Of a stretch of 5,258 nt of DNA, positions 1-5,258 are shown piece after piece. The notes under the pieces are model-generated. The model made no database searches. It was given only the letters and a program-made list of their open reading frames with translations, and had not been told where the DNA came from. Position 1 is the stretch's first letter; each line of letters starts with the position of its first letter. Both the position numbers and the translations under genes were made by a program. This DNA comes from Lachnospiraceae bacterium (lineage in GTDB: Bacteria > Bacillota > Clostridia > Lachnospirales > Lachnospiraceae): positions 1 to 5,258 of the forward strand of contig CAAGFP010000154.1 in NCBI GenBank assembly GCA_900769175.1. The letters run 5' to 3'.

Positions 1-102
1 ATATCCTTTAGATCCCTTGAAGACGACGAGGTAGATAGGGCCAAGGTGTAAGTGCAGTAATGCATTGAGCTGATGGTTACTAATCGATCGAAAGCTTATC
101 CA
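1..102 (+). rRNA. rrl: 23S ribosomal RNA, 3' end (partial)
   Basis: The sequence matches the conserved last hundred or so bases of bacterial 23S rRNA. Recognisable blocks are TTGAAGACGACGAGGTAGAT (15-34), the stretch with AGTGCAGTAATGCATTGAGC (51-70) and GGTTACTAATCGATCG (75-90), followed by AAGCTTATCC where E. coli has GGCTTAACC. The 5' part lies outside the window. The exact 3' end is estimated at about 100-103 by analogy with other species. The gene is followed by a short spacer and an intrinsic terminator, with no 5S gene between, so this looks like the end of the rRNA transcript. Confidence 0.95.
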
Positions 103-167
103 GGCAAGGAAAGTGGAAAGGAAACTTGGTAGAGAGAAATCTGTGTTCGGTTTTGAAGGTTCAATAT
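103..167 (+). other. transcribed trailer after 23S rRNA
   Basis: This is a purine-rich spacer between the mature 23S end and the terminator. It includes TTTTGAAGGTTCAA (151-164), of a kind often found in spacers flanking Firmicutes 23S genes, where the flanks pair to form the processing stalk. The partner strand would lie upstream of the window, so the pairing cannot be seen here. There is no 5S rRNA or tRNA in it. Confidence 0.5.
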
Positions 168-196
168 AAAAAGTCGACGAATAGTCGACTTTTTTT
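168..196 (+). terminator. intrinsic terminator of the rRNA operon
   Basis: An 11-bp perfect stem, AAAAAGTCGAC (168-178) with GTCGACTTTTT (184-194), encloses the loop GAATA. It continues into a run of seven T (190-196). This is a typical Rho-independent terminator and would end the rRNA transcript before hflX. Confidence 0.9.
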
Positions 197-203
197 GGTA
201 TAT

Positions 204-209
204 TATAAT
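204..209 (+). promoter_or_regulatory. possible -10 element for hflX
   Basis: A perfect TATAAT lies between the rRNA terminator and hflX, 61 bases before the chosen start codon. No good -35 box is seen at 16-18 bases upstream, because that position falls in the terminator stem. The whole stretch 197-240 is AT-rich, so a chance match is possible. The terminator implies that hflX needs its own promoter, and this is the best candidate. Confidence 0.35.
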
Positions 210-260
210 ATAGAAATATTCTTATAAATGGAAATATAAACGTCTTAGGATGCTATATTT

Positions 261-265
261 AGGGA
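261..265 (+). promoter_or_regulatory. ribosome binding site that decides the hflX start
   Basis: AGGGA lies 5 bases before the ATG at 271, good Shine-Dalgarno placement. The earlier in-frame ATG at 250 has only TTAGG directly abutting it, with no spacing, so translation from 250 is unlikely. The start at 271 also gives the more natural N-terminus MENELS. Confidence 0.7.
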
Positions 266-270
266 ACAGA

Positions 271-1584
271 ATGGAAAACGAATTAAGCAAAAATAATACT
301 ATAACGGAAGATTGGGATCGTGTAATTTTAGTTGGTGCAGACTTTGAAGATGGTACGGATTTTGAGCTGTTTATGCACGAATTGTCAGAATTGGCATATG
401 CATGTGATTTAAAAGTGGTTGAAGTATTAACTCAGAAACTCGATTATCCGAATAAAGCGACCTTTCTTGGACAAGGGAAAATCGATGAGCTTCGCAGGGA
501 TGTTATCTTACAGGATGCTAATATGGTAGTTTTTGCACAAACACTTACTCCCTCGCAACTTAGAAATATACAACAAATTTTACAAATTCCGGTCATTGAC
601 AGAACTTTTCTCATACTCGAGATTTTTTCAAAACGGGCGAAAACGAAGGAAGCAAAACTTCAGGTAGAGGTCGCGCGTCTGGAATACATGCTTCCAAGGC
701 TTGTCGGACTTCATGCTTCATTAAGCCGTCAGGGTGGAGGAAGCGGAAGCATGAGTAATAAAGGTTCGGGAGAGAAAAAACTGGAATTGGACCGTCGATA
801 TTTGGAACACCGACTGACGGAGTTAAGAAGAGAATTAAAACATCTGGAAGAAAAACGAAAAAGTCAAAGAAAGAAAAGAAAACAGAACGATATCTATCGC
901 GTTGCACTGGCCGGCTATACAAATGCAGGCAAATCAACCTTAATGAATGCAATGCTTGAACATTCATTGGAAGAACGAACAGAGTTGTTGGAGAATAAAA
1001 AAGTTTTTCAGAAAGATATGCTTTTTGCGACTTTGGATACCACGGTAAGAAGAATTGCTTATCCCAATAAAATTCCTTTTCTTTTGACTGACTCGGTCGG
1101 TTTCGTGAGTTTCCTGCCACATAATCTGATTGAGGCATTTCATTCTACACTTGAAGAAATTAAAGAATCGGATTTGATTTTAATTGTTGTTGATGCGTCT
1201 GATGTGAATCATGAGGAACAGATTGAGGTTACCAAAACAGAACTTCGGAACCTGGATGCCGGAAATATTCCCTGTATTTATGTCTATAACAAAGCTGATT
1301 GTATTTTCGGACTTCATGAACTTCCTAAAAGGATAGGGAATAAAATTTATCTGAGTGCATCTGAAATTATTGGCGTAGATGAATTAGTGGAAATGATTCA
1401 GAATCAAATACAAAAGGATTATGTTAAAACGGAAATCATAATTCCTTATTCTGACGGAGCGCTTTATTCGTATTTGAAAAAAGAAGCCATTATTCTTTCT
1501 GAGGAATATATACAGGACGGAATAAAACTTAGTTTATATATGAATACTATTATAGAATCTCGCTTACGAGATTCTATGCGCTGA
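271..1584 (+). CDS. hflX: GTPase HflX, ribosome-splitting factor
   Basis: HflX is a translational GTPase-family protein that binds the 50S subunit and, in characterised bacteria, splits stalled or heat-damaged ribosomes. From ATG 271 the product is 437 aa, the usual size. The N-terminal HflX domain (about residues 15-190) includes the conserved KATFLGQGK. It is followed by a glycine-rich linker ending GSGEKKLELDRR, where E. coli has GPGETQLETDRR, then a basic helical stretch. The G domain shows G1 GYTNAGKST (215-223), G2 within FATLDTT (252-258), G3 DSVGF (274-278), G4 NKAD (340-343) and G5 SAS (362-364), so all GTP-binding motifs are intact. A longer product from ATG 250 (444 aa) is possible but has a poor ribosome binding site. 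The C-terminus is odd: the last nine residues ESRLRDSMR and the TGA are encoded by repeat copy 1, which appears to have replaced the native tail. The gene follows the rRNA terminator and probably has its own promoter. Confidence 0.95.
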   Translation: MENELSKNNTITEDWDRVILVGADFEDGTDFELFMHELSELAYACDLKVVEVLTQKLDYPNKATFLGQGKIDELRRDVILQDANMVVFAQTLTPSQLRNIQQILQIPVIDRTFLILEIFSKRAKTKEAKLQVEVARLEYMLPRLVGLHASLSRQGGGSGSMSNKGSGEKKLELDRRYLEHRLTELRRELKHLEEKRKSQRKKRKQNDIYRVALAGYTNAGKSTLMNAMLEHSLEERTELLENKKVFQKDMLFATLDTTVRRIAYPNKIPFLLTDSVGFVSFLPHNLIEAFHSTLEEIKESDLILIVVDASDVNHEEQIEVTKTELRNLDAGNIPCIYVYNKADCIFGLHELPKRIGNKIYLSASEIIGVDELVEMIQNQIQKDYVKTEIIIPYSDGALYSYLKKEAIILSEEYIQDGIKLSLYMNTIIESRLRDSMR

Positions 1585-1630
1585 GCGCGTGTTGCGAAAG
1601 CAACAAAATACCAAACGCGCGAGTGCGCAA
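1554..1630. repeat. structured repeat, copy 1 (overlaps hflX 3' end)
   Basis: This 77-bp unit recurs at 1673-1748 with one substitution (A1566 to G) and one deleted A. It folds on itself. Hairpin B has stem AGAATCTCG (1554-1562) with CGAGATTCT (1567-1575) and loop CTTA. A second, longer fold pairs GCGC (1578-1581) with GCGC (1625-1628), GCGCGT (1585-1590) with ACGCGC (1615-1620), and GTTGC (1591-1595) with GCAAC (1600-1604) capped by a GAAA loop. The hflX stop codon TGA sits between the two GCGC blocks. The unit is more GC-rich than its surroundings. No transposase is present, so a non-autonomous palindromic element (REP/MITE-like) is the likeliest class, but the family is not identified. Confidence 0.85.
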
Positions 1631-1639
1631 AATAAAGAA

Positions 1640-1673
1640 TTTTTTACACAATAGGAAACTATTGTGTAAAAAA
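1640..1673. repeat. perfect 15-bp inverted repeat with GAAA loop
   Basis: TTTTTTACACAATAG (1640-1654) pairs without mismatch with CTATTGTGTAAAAAA (1659-1673) around a GAAA tetraloop. The T run is on the 5' arm and the A run on the 3' arm on both strands, and no T run follows on either, so it does not have terminator form. It directly abuts repeat copy 2 (sharing A1673) and is flanked by the 7-bp direct repeat AAAGAAT (1634-1640 and 1671-1677). It may be the left part of a composite element whose right part is copy 2. Confidence 0.85.
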
Positions 1674-1748
1674 GAATCTCGCTTGCGAGATTCTATGCGC
1701 TGAGCGCGTGTTGCGAAGCAACAAAATACCAAACGCGCGAGTGCGCAA
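1673..1748. repeat. structured repeat, copy 2
   Basis: This 76-bp near-identical copy of 1554-1630 lies in the same orientation. Differences are G instead of A in the loop of hairpin B (CTTG instead of CTTA) and loss of one A in the inner loop (GAA instead of GAAA). Both long stems are preserved exactly. In the frame that copy 1 uses inside hflX, this copy would also encode ESRLRDSMR and stop; the substitution is silent there (TTA to TTG, Leu). It is intergenic here, in the presumed 3' untranslated region of hflX. Confidence 0.85.
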
Positions 1749-1779
1749 GCATCAAAATACCAAACGCGCGAGTGCACAA
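1718..1779. repeat. 31-bp tandem duplication at the end of copy 2
   Basis: Bases 1718-1748 (GCAACAAAATACCAAACG onward) are repeated directly at 1749-1779 with two substitutions (A to T at 1752 and G to A at 1776). The second unit is thus a third, truncated copy of the right end of the repeat. It carries the ACGCGC arm but not its GCGCGT partner, so it cannot form the hairpin alone. Local slippage or a partial duplication would explain it. Confidence 0.85.
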
Positions 1780-1809
1780 AAAAAACTTCCTGAAATCAGG
1801 AAGTTTTTT
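1780..1809. terminator. bidirectional intrinsic terminator between hflX and tRNA-Leu
   Basis: CTTCCTG (1786-1792) pairs with CAGGAAG (1797-1803) around AAAT. The stem is extended by six A (1780-1785) against six T (1804-1809). On the plus strand the stem ends in six T. On the minus strand it ends in eight T (complement of 1778-1785). It begins one base beyond the tRNA 3' end, so it is surely the tRNA terminator, and it could also end the hflX transcript after the repeat cluster. Confidence 0.85.
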
Positions 1810-1810
1810 A

Positions 1811-1893
1811 TGCCGGTGGCGGGACTTGAACCCGCACGTTGTTGCCAACAACAGATTTTGAGTCTGCCTCGTCTGCCATTCCGACACACCGGC
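1811..1893 (-). tRNA. tRNA-Leu, anticodon CAA
   Basis: Read on the minus strand, the 83-nt sequence folds as a class II tRNA. The acceptor stem is GCCGGTG (1893-1887) with CACCGGC (1818-1812) and discriminator A at 1811. The anticodon stem is GCAGA/TCTGT around loop CTCAAAA, with anticodon CAA (plus-strand 1858-1860) that reads UUG. There is a long variable arm TGTTGGCAACAACG, and a T arm GCGGGTTCAAGTCCCGC. The long variable arm and discriminator A fit leucine. The CCA end is not encoded; the next base is T, so it must be added after transcription. The gene stands alone, with its own promoter and a terminator immediately downstream. Confidence 0.95.
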
Positions 1894-1906
1894 TCACACA
1901 ATTGAT

Positions 1907-1935
1907 ATAATATCATAGGATAGAAAAAAGGGCAA
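1907..1935 (-). promoter_or_regulatory. sigma-A-type promoter for tRNA-Leu
   Basis: On the minus strand the -35 box TTGCCC (1935-1930) is 17 bases from the -10 box TATTAT (1912-1907). The -10 box is preceded by TGA, which gives an extended -10 (TGN). Transcription would start around 1900, about seven bases before the tRNA 5' end at 1893. Spacing and position fit well; the -35 matches four of six consensus bases. Confidence 0.7.
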
Positions 1936-2101
1936 GAATATTTTTTGCTTTTTCGTAGAATTTCTTTTTGGATTTCGTATCAATGATTATTTTGTTTTCG
2001 TGGATTGATTATATTTTTAAGAAATTCATTTTACAAATTTACAGAATTAATTTATTATATTCCTTCTTTATAATCATCTTACTAATCATCTGAATAATTC
2101 C
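1936..2101. other. AT-rich intergenic spacer without a gene
   Basis: This stretch between the divergent tRNA-Leu and zinc-finger gene promoters is very AT-rich. I find no open reading frame with a ribosome binding site, no RNA gene and no strong hairpin. The only structure seen is a 9-bp direct repeat, TAATCATCT, at 2071-2079 and 2083-2091, just upstream of the next -35 box. Confidence 0.6.
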
Positions 2102-2130
2102 TTGCGACTAAGCTAAAAATGAGATAAAAT
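2102..2130 (+). promoter_or_regulatory. sigma-A-type promoter for the zinc-finger gene
   Basis: The -35 box TTGCGA (2102-2107) and the -10 box TAAAAT (2125-2130) are separated by 17 bases, the ideal distance. They match the consensus at four and five of six positions. Transcription would start near 2137, giving a leader of about 43 bases. The inverted repeat AGAATA-AA-TATTCT (2131-2144) begins right after the -10 box and covers the expected start site, where a repressor could bind; that is only an inference. Confidence 0.6.
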
Positions 2131-2179
2131 AGAATAAATATTCTTTGCAAAAACAACTCTGAATAGAGGTTATGATTTT

Positions 2180-2509
2180 ATGGATTGTATAGAAACTCAT
2201 AAAAAGATTAAAGCATTTATGGATAATAAGATGGACAGCAGGGAAACGCTGGATTTCATTCAACATGTACAAGGCTGTAAGGACTGTATGGATGAACTAT
2301 CCATAGAATATTTAGTTGTTCAGGGGCTCAAACAACTTGATTCGGATTCCTCGGAAGGATTTAATCTGGATGAGGAATTAAAAGATGAACTTGATATGAA
2401 ACAAAAAAATGCAAAATTCCGGCTGCGTACCGTTCGCTGGATTTTTATCCTGTCAATTTGTTTTGCAATTGTAGCCGGGTATATGATTTCTACATTATTT
2501 TATTATTAA
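2180..2509 (+). CDS. small membrane protein with anti-sigma-type zinc finger (zf-HC2-like)
   Basis: The product is 109 aa. Near the N-terminus it has the zinc-binding signature of the anti-sigma ZAS/zf-HC2 family: H29-x3-C33-x2-C36, with C3 or H7 as a possible fourth ligand. The ligands sit in two helical segments (about 3-18 and 22-45), as in that family. An acidic, hydrophilic linker (about 50-75) and a basic KFRLRTVR patch lead to one membrane helix at about 87-107. The protein ends two or three residues later, so the finger would be cytoplasmic and there is no extracellular sensor domain. In characterised relatives this finger holds an ECF sigma factor inactive, but no sigma gene is adjacent, so the partner and role are unknown. 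The start is supported by AGAGG at 2165-2169, 10 bases upstream. polA follows 92 bases later on the same strand with no clear terminator between. Confidence 0.75.
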   Translation: MDCIETHKKIKAFMDNKMDSRETLDFIQHVQGCKDCMDELSIEYLVVQGLKQLDSDSSEGFNLDEELKDELDMKQKNAKFRLRTVRWIFILSICFAIVAGYMISTLFYY

Positions 2510-2554
2510 ATAATTTGTAATTCAGACTGATTTAAAAATTATGTATTTCTTTTT

Positions 2555-2563
2555 TGTTATGCT
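2555..2563 (+). promoter_or_regulatory. possible extended -10 promoter for polA
   Basis: TG-T-TATGCT matches the TGN extended -10 pattern followed by a four-of-six -10 box. It lies 38 bases before the polA start codon. There is no convincing -35 box; TTTAAA at 2531-2536 is too far away (21 bases). polA may instead be transcribed from the promoter at 2102-2130. Confidence 0.3.
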
Positions 2564-2601
2564 GAAAAAATAGATTATTGAATCATAAAAGGACTATTGA
2601 A

Positions 2602-5258
2602 ATGGCTGATAAAATCGTTTTAATTGACGGACACAGTATTTTAAGCAGGGCATTTTACGGAATTCCAGAACTTACAAATGCTGCCGGACTTCATACAAAT
2701 GCGGTATATGGATTTTTGAATATTATGTTCAAAATTTTAGAAGAAGAGAAGCCGAACTATCTCGCCGTTGCATTTGATTTAAAGGCTCCTACTTTTCGTC
2801 ATAAAAAATATGAGGCATACAAAGGAACCCGTAAACCCATGCCTGCAGAATTGCACGAGCAGGTTCCCGTAATTCAGAAACTTTTACAGGCAATGGGGAT
2901 TTTGATTATGACGAAAGAAGGATATGAGGCAGACGATATCCTTGGAACGATGGCCAAAAGAGCGCAAAAAGAAGGTCTTGAGGTTTCTTTGGTATCCGGA
3001 GACCGAGATCTTTTACAGATAGCGGATACACATATTAAAATACGTATCCCGAAAACAAAACCGGGCAAAACAGAAGTGGAAGACTACTATCCGGAAGATG
3101 TTGTAAAGAAATATCAGGTTACACCGGATGAGTTTATCGATTTAAAGGCTTTAATGGGGGATAGTTCCGATAATATTCCGGGCGTTCCGAAGGTGGGTGA
3201 GAAAACAGCCACAGAACTGATTGTGAATTACCATTCGCTTGAAGAAATTTATGAACATCTGGACGAGATTTCCAAGAAATCAATACGAGAAAGTCTTTCT
3301 GATAATCGCGAGCTTGCATTCCTATGCCGTTTTTTAGCTCGAATTGATATCAATGCAGAAATTCCCTATCGGATAAAAGATGCCGAAATTGGCAATTTTT
3401 ATACCGATGAGGCTTATGAAATATGCAAAAAACTTGAATTAAAGAGTTTTTATGGAAGATTTTCGCAAGGGTTACAGGGAACCCGCGAGCAAGAAAAAAA
3501 GAAAACATTTGAATATTGTGTTTCGGATAAAAAGGAAGAGATTTCCAAATTATTGAAAAGTGTTATGAAAGCGCCGGTTCTTGGGGTTTCTATTTTGGAA
3601 TCTGAAGATGAGAAAGAAGCAGTGGGTCAGCTTTCATTATTTGATACAAAGCCGAAATGCAGAATGCAGGCGGTAGCACTCTCTTATGAGGATAAAAATA
3701 TCTGCCTTCGTATTGTTGATGAGCAGATAAAGGAAATGGTTCTTTCTTTTTTGAGAACCTGTATTATGAGCGGAAAGCAGATTTTATCGATTGCAAATTG
3801 CAAAGAATACTATTTTAAATTACTCGAGGAAGAAGATTTTGATTCAGACTCCGAGTTGATTACGAAATCATTTTTTGATCCGTTGATTGCGGCATATTTA
3901 CTGAATCCGAATAAAAACGATTACACCTGGCAGGATATTTCGTCAGAGTATCTGAATGAGGTGATGCCAAGCAGACAGGAAATCTTTAAAAAAGAGCACC
4001 CGGCTTCCTTTCTTTTAAAGAATCCGGAAACCGTATATGAATATTTATGTAAAAAAAGTTATGTTTTGAATCAGACATATTCCGTACTCAGAAACGAGCT
4101 GCAGAACCGGAATATGATGAATTTGTTTGAAAAGATAGAAATGCCGCTTTCCCTCTGCCTTGCGGAAATGGAAAAAGAAGGTATTTATTGTAAGCCGGAA
4201 GAATTAAAAGAATACGGAAATGCTTTATCAGATAGAATTCATGAGCTTGAAAAGACAATTTATGAGAAAGCCGGTGTCGAATTCAATATTAATTCTCCAA
4301 AACAGCTTGGAGAAATTCTGTTTGAGCAGATGAAAATCCCGGGCGGAAAGAAAACGAAAACCGGATATTCTACTGCAGCGGATGTTTTGGAAGCTCTTGC
4401 GCCTAAATATCCGATTGTATCGGATATTCTTGAATACCGGGGACTTACGAAATTAAAATCCACTTATGCAGACGGACTTGTTTCCCAGATTGCAGATGAC
4501 GGAAGAATTCATACTACATTCCAACAGACTGTAACGGCCACCGGAAGACTGAGCTCCACCGAACCGAATTTACAGAATATTCCGATTCGAATGGAGCTTG
4601 GACGAAAGATAAGGAAGGTTTTTGTTCCGAAGGAGGGATGCATATTCATGGATTCTGATTATTCGCAGATTGAGCTTCGTATTCTGGCTCATATGTCGAA
4701 TGATTTGCAGCTGATTGAAGCTTATAAATCAGCGGAGGATATTCATGCGGTGACTGCCTCTAAAGTCTTTCATGTGCCTATAAATGAGGTGACGCCTCTG
4801 CTGCGAAGGAATGCAAAGGCAGTTAATTTTGGTATTGTATACGGGATTAGTTCCTTTGGATTAAGCCAGGATTTAAGCATTTCCAAAAAAGAAGCAGAAG
4901 ATTATATAAAAGGATATTTTGAATCTTATCCCGGGATTAAGACTTTTTTGGATGAATGTGTGGAAAATGCCAAGAATAACGGATATTCCGAAACACTGTA
5001 CCACAGACGCAGACCGATTCTGGAACTGAAGTCTTCCCAGTTTATGATTCGTAAATTCGGAGAAAGAATTGCCATGAATGCGCCTATTCAGGGAACGGCT
5101 GCTGATATAATGAAACTTGCAATGATTGGTGTTCGCGATGAACTTCGCAGAAAGAAATGTAAATCGAAAATTTTACTCCAGGTTCATGATGAATTATTGT
5201 TGGAAGTATATAAAGACGAAAAAGAAACGGTTCGAAAGATTTTATCCGATAAAATGGA
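2602..5258 (+). CDS. polA: DNA polymerase I (3' end beyond the window)
   Basis: PolA removes RNA primers and fills gaps in lagging-strand synthesis and excision repair. The frame is open for 885 codons to the window edge; family members are about 880-930 aa, so only the last few dozen residues are missing. ATG 2602 has AAAAGGA (2587-2593) 8 bases upstream. The 5' nuclease domain (about 1-290) keeps its metal-binding acids: D9, E109/D111/D112 in EADD, D134/D136 in GDRD and D187/D190 in GDSSDNIPGV. The proofreading-like domain (about 310-480) lacks the catalytic acids: the strand holding DTE in E. coli reads PVLGVSILESE, so 3'-5' proofreading is presumably absent, as in Bacillus Pol I. The polymerase domain is complete through motif C: TATGRLSSTEPNLQNIP, motif A DYSQIELR (D686), the O helix RRNAKAVNFGIVYG (F743) and motif C QVHDE (D863). 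An unusual QLSLF occurs at 343-347. Possibly co-transcribed with the upstream zinc-finger gene. Confidence 0.97.
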   Translation, partial: MADKIVLIDGHSILSRAFYGIPELTNAAGLHTNAVYGFLNIMFKILEEEKPNYLAVAFDLKAPTFRHKKYEAYKGTRKPMPAELHEQVPVIQKLLQAMGILIMTKEGYEADDILGTMAKRAQKEGLEVSLVSGDRDLLQIADTHIKIRIPKTKPGKTEVEDYYPEDVVKKYQVTPDEFIDLKALMGDSSDNIPGVPKVGEKTATELIVNYHSLEEIYEHLDEISKKSIRESLSDNRELAFLCRFLARIDINAEIPYRIKDAEIGNFYTDEAYEICKKLELKSFYGRFSQGLQGTREQEKKKTFEYCVSDKKEEISKLLKSVMKAPVLGVSILESEDEKEAVGQLSLFDTKPKCRMQAVALSYEDKNICLRIVDEQIKEMVLSFLRTCIMSGKQILSIANCKEYYFKLLEEEDFDSDSELITKSFFDPLIAAYLLNPNKNDYTWQDISSEYLNEVMPSRQEIFKKEHPASFLLKNPETVYEYLCKKSYVLNQTYSVLRNELQNRNMMNLFEKIEMPLSLCLAEMEKEGIYCKPEELKEYGNALSDRIHELEKTIYEKAGVEFNINSPKQLGEILFEQMKIPGGKKTKTGYSTAADVLEALAPKYPIVSDILEYRGLTKLKSTYADGLVSQIADDGRIHTTFQQTVTATGRLSSTEPNLQNIPIRMELGRKIRKVFVPKEGCIFMDSDYSQIELRILAHMSNDLQLIEAYKSAEDIHAVTASKVFHVPINEVTPLLRRNAKAVNFGIVYGISSFGLSQDLSISKKEAEDYIKGYFESYPGIKTFLDECVENAKNNGYSETLYHRRRPILELKSSQFMIRKFGERIAMNAPIQGTAADIMKLAMIGVRDELRRKKCKSKILLQVHDELLLEVYKDEKETVRKILSDKM

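Noticed and set aside
250..270. Earlier in-frame ATG as the hflX start
   Set aside because: The only Shine-Dalgarno-like bases touch the ATG with no spacer, while the ATG at 271 has AGGGA at the right distance.
611..1138. 175-codon minus-strand reading frame inside hflX
   Set aside because: It overlaps the conserved HflX coding sequence entirely and its translation resembles no family; it is a shadow.
1554..1779. CRISPR array
   Set aside because: Only two long copies plus a truncated tandem unit are present, without regular spacers of similar length and without cas genes.
1574..1905. Small reading frames on both strands across the repeat cluster and tRNA
   Set aside because: They arise because the repeat lacks stops in several frames. 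They run through the terminator, and two of them run into the tRNA gene; none has a supporting ribosome binding site.
2510..2550. Terminator after the zinc-finger gene (ATAATTT with AAATTAT)
   Set aside because: The stem would be only A-T pairs with a large loop, so it is too weak to call.
2874..4463. Three minus-strand reading frames of 61-67 codons within polA
   Set aside because: They are short, antisense to conserved PolA motifs and have no recognisable product.
2602..5258. Frameshift or early stop in polA
   Set aside because: I read the frame codon by codon to the window edge; it is open and all expected motifs are in register. The missing stop simply lies beyond the window.

Overview
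The window looks like chromosomal DNA from a low-GC Gram-positive bacterium of the class Clostridia, probably Lachnospiraceae. This is inferred from the 23S rRNA 3' end, the AT-rich spacers, the HflX and PolA sequences, and a DNA polymerase I whose proofreading domain has lost its catalytic residues. The placement rests on recollection of family features, not on a search.

Layout, left to right. The 3' end of a 23S rRNA gene (+) ends near 102 and is followed by an intrinsic terminator at 168-196; no 5S gene follows. Next is hflX (+), a ribosome-associated GTPase, best started at 271. Its last codons and stop lie inside a structured repeat. A repeat cluster fills 1554-1779: two near-identical copies of about 77 bp, a perfect 15-bp hairpin between them, and a 31-bp tandem duplication of the unit's end. 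A bidirectional terminator at 1780-1809 separates this from a tRNA-Leu(CAA) gene on the minus strand, which has its own promoter at 1907-1935. After an AT-rich spacer with no gene (1936-2101) comes a promoter and a small membrane protein with an anti-sigma-type zinc finger (2180-2509, +). The window closes with polA (+), which is open from 2602 to the window edge and lacks only its last few dozen residues.

The genes are mostly housekeeping: translation and ribosome rescue (23S, HflX, tRNA-Leu) and DNA replication and repair (PolA). hflX and the tRNA converge on the shared terminator. The zinc-finger gene and polA are 92 bp apart on one strand with no clear terminator between them, so they may be co-transcribed. 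I see no new multi-gene system. The most notable features are the repeat that supplies the C-terminus and stop codon of HflX, a sequence resembling a sliding-clamp-binding motif inside the dead exonuclease domain of PolA, and a zinc-finger membrane protein with no sensor domain and no sigma-factor partner in view.
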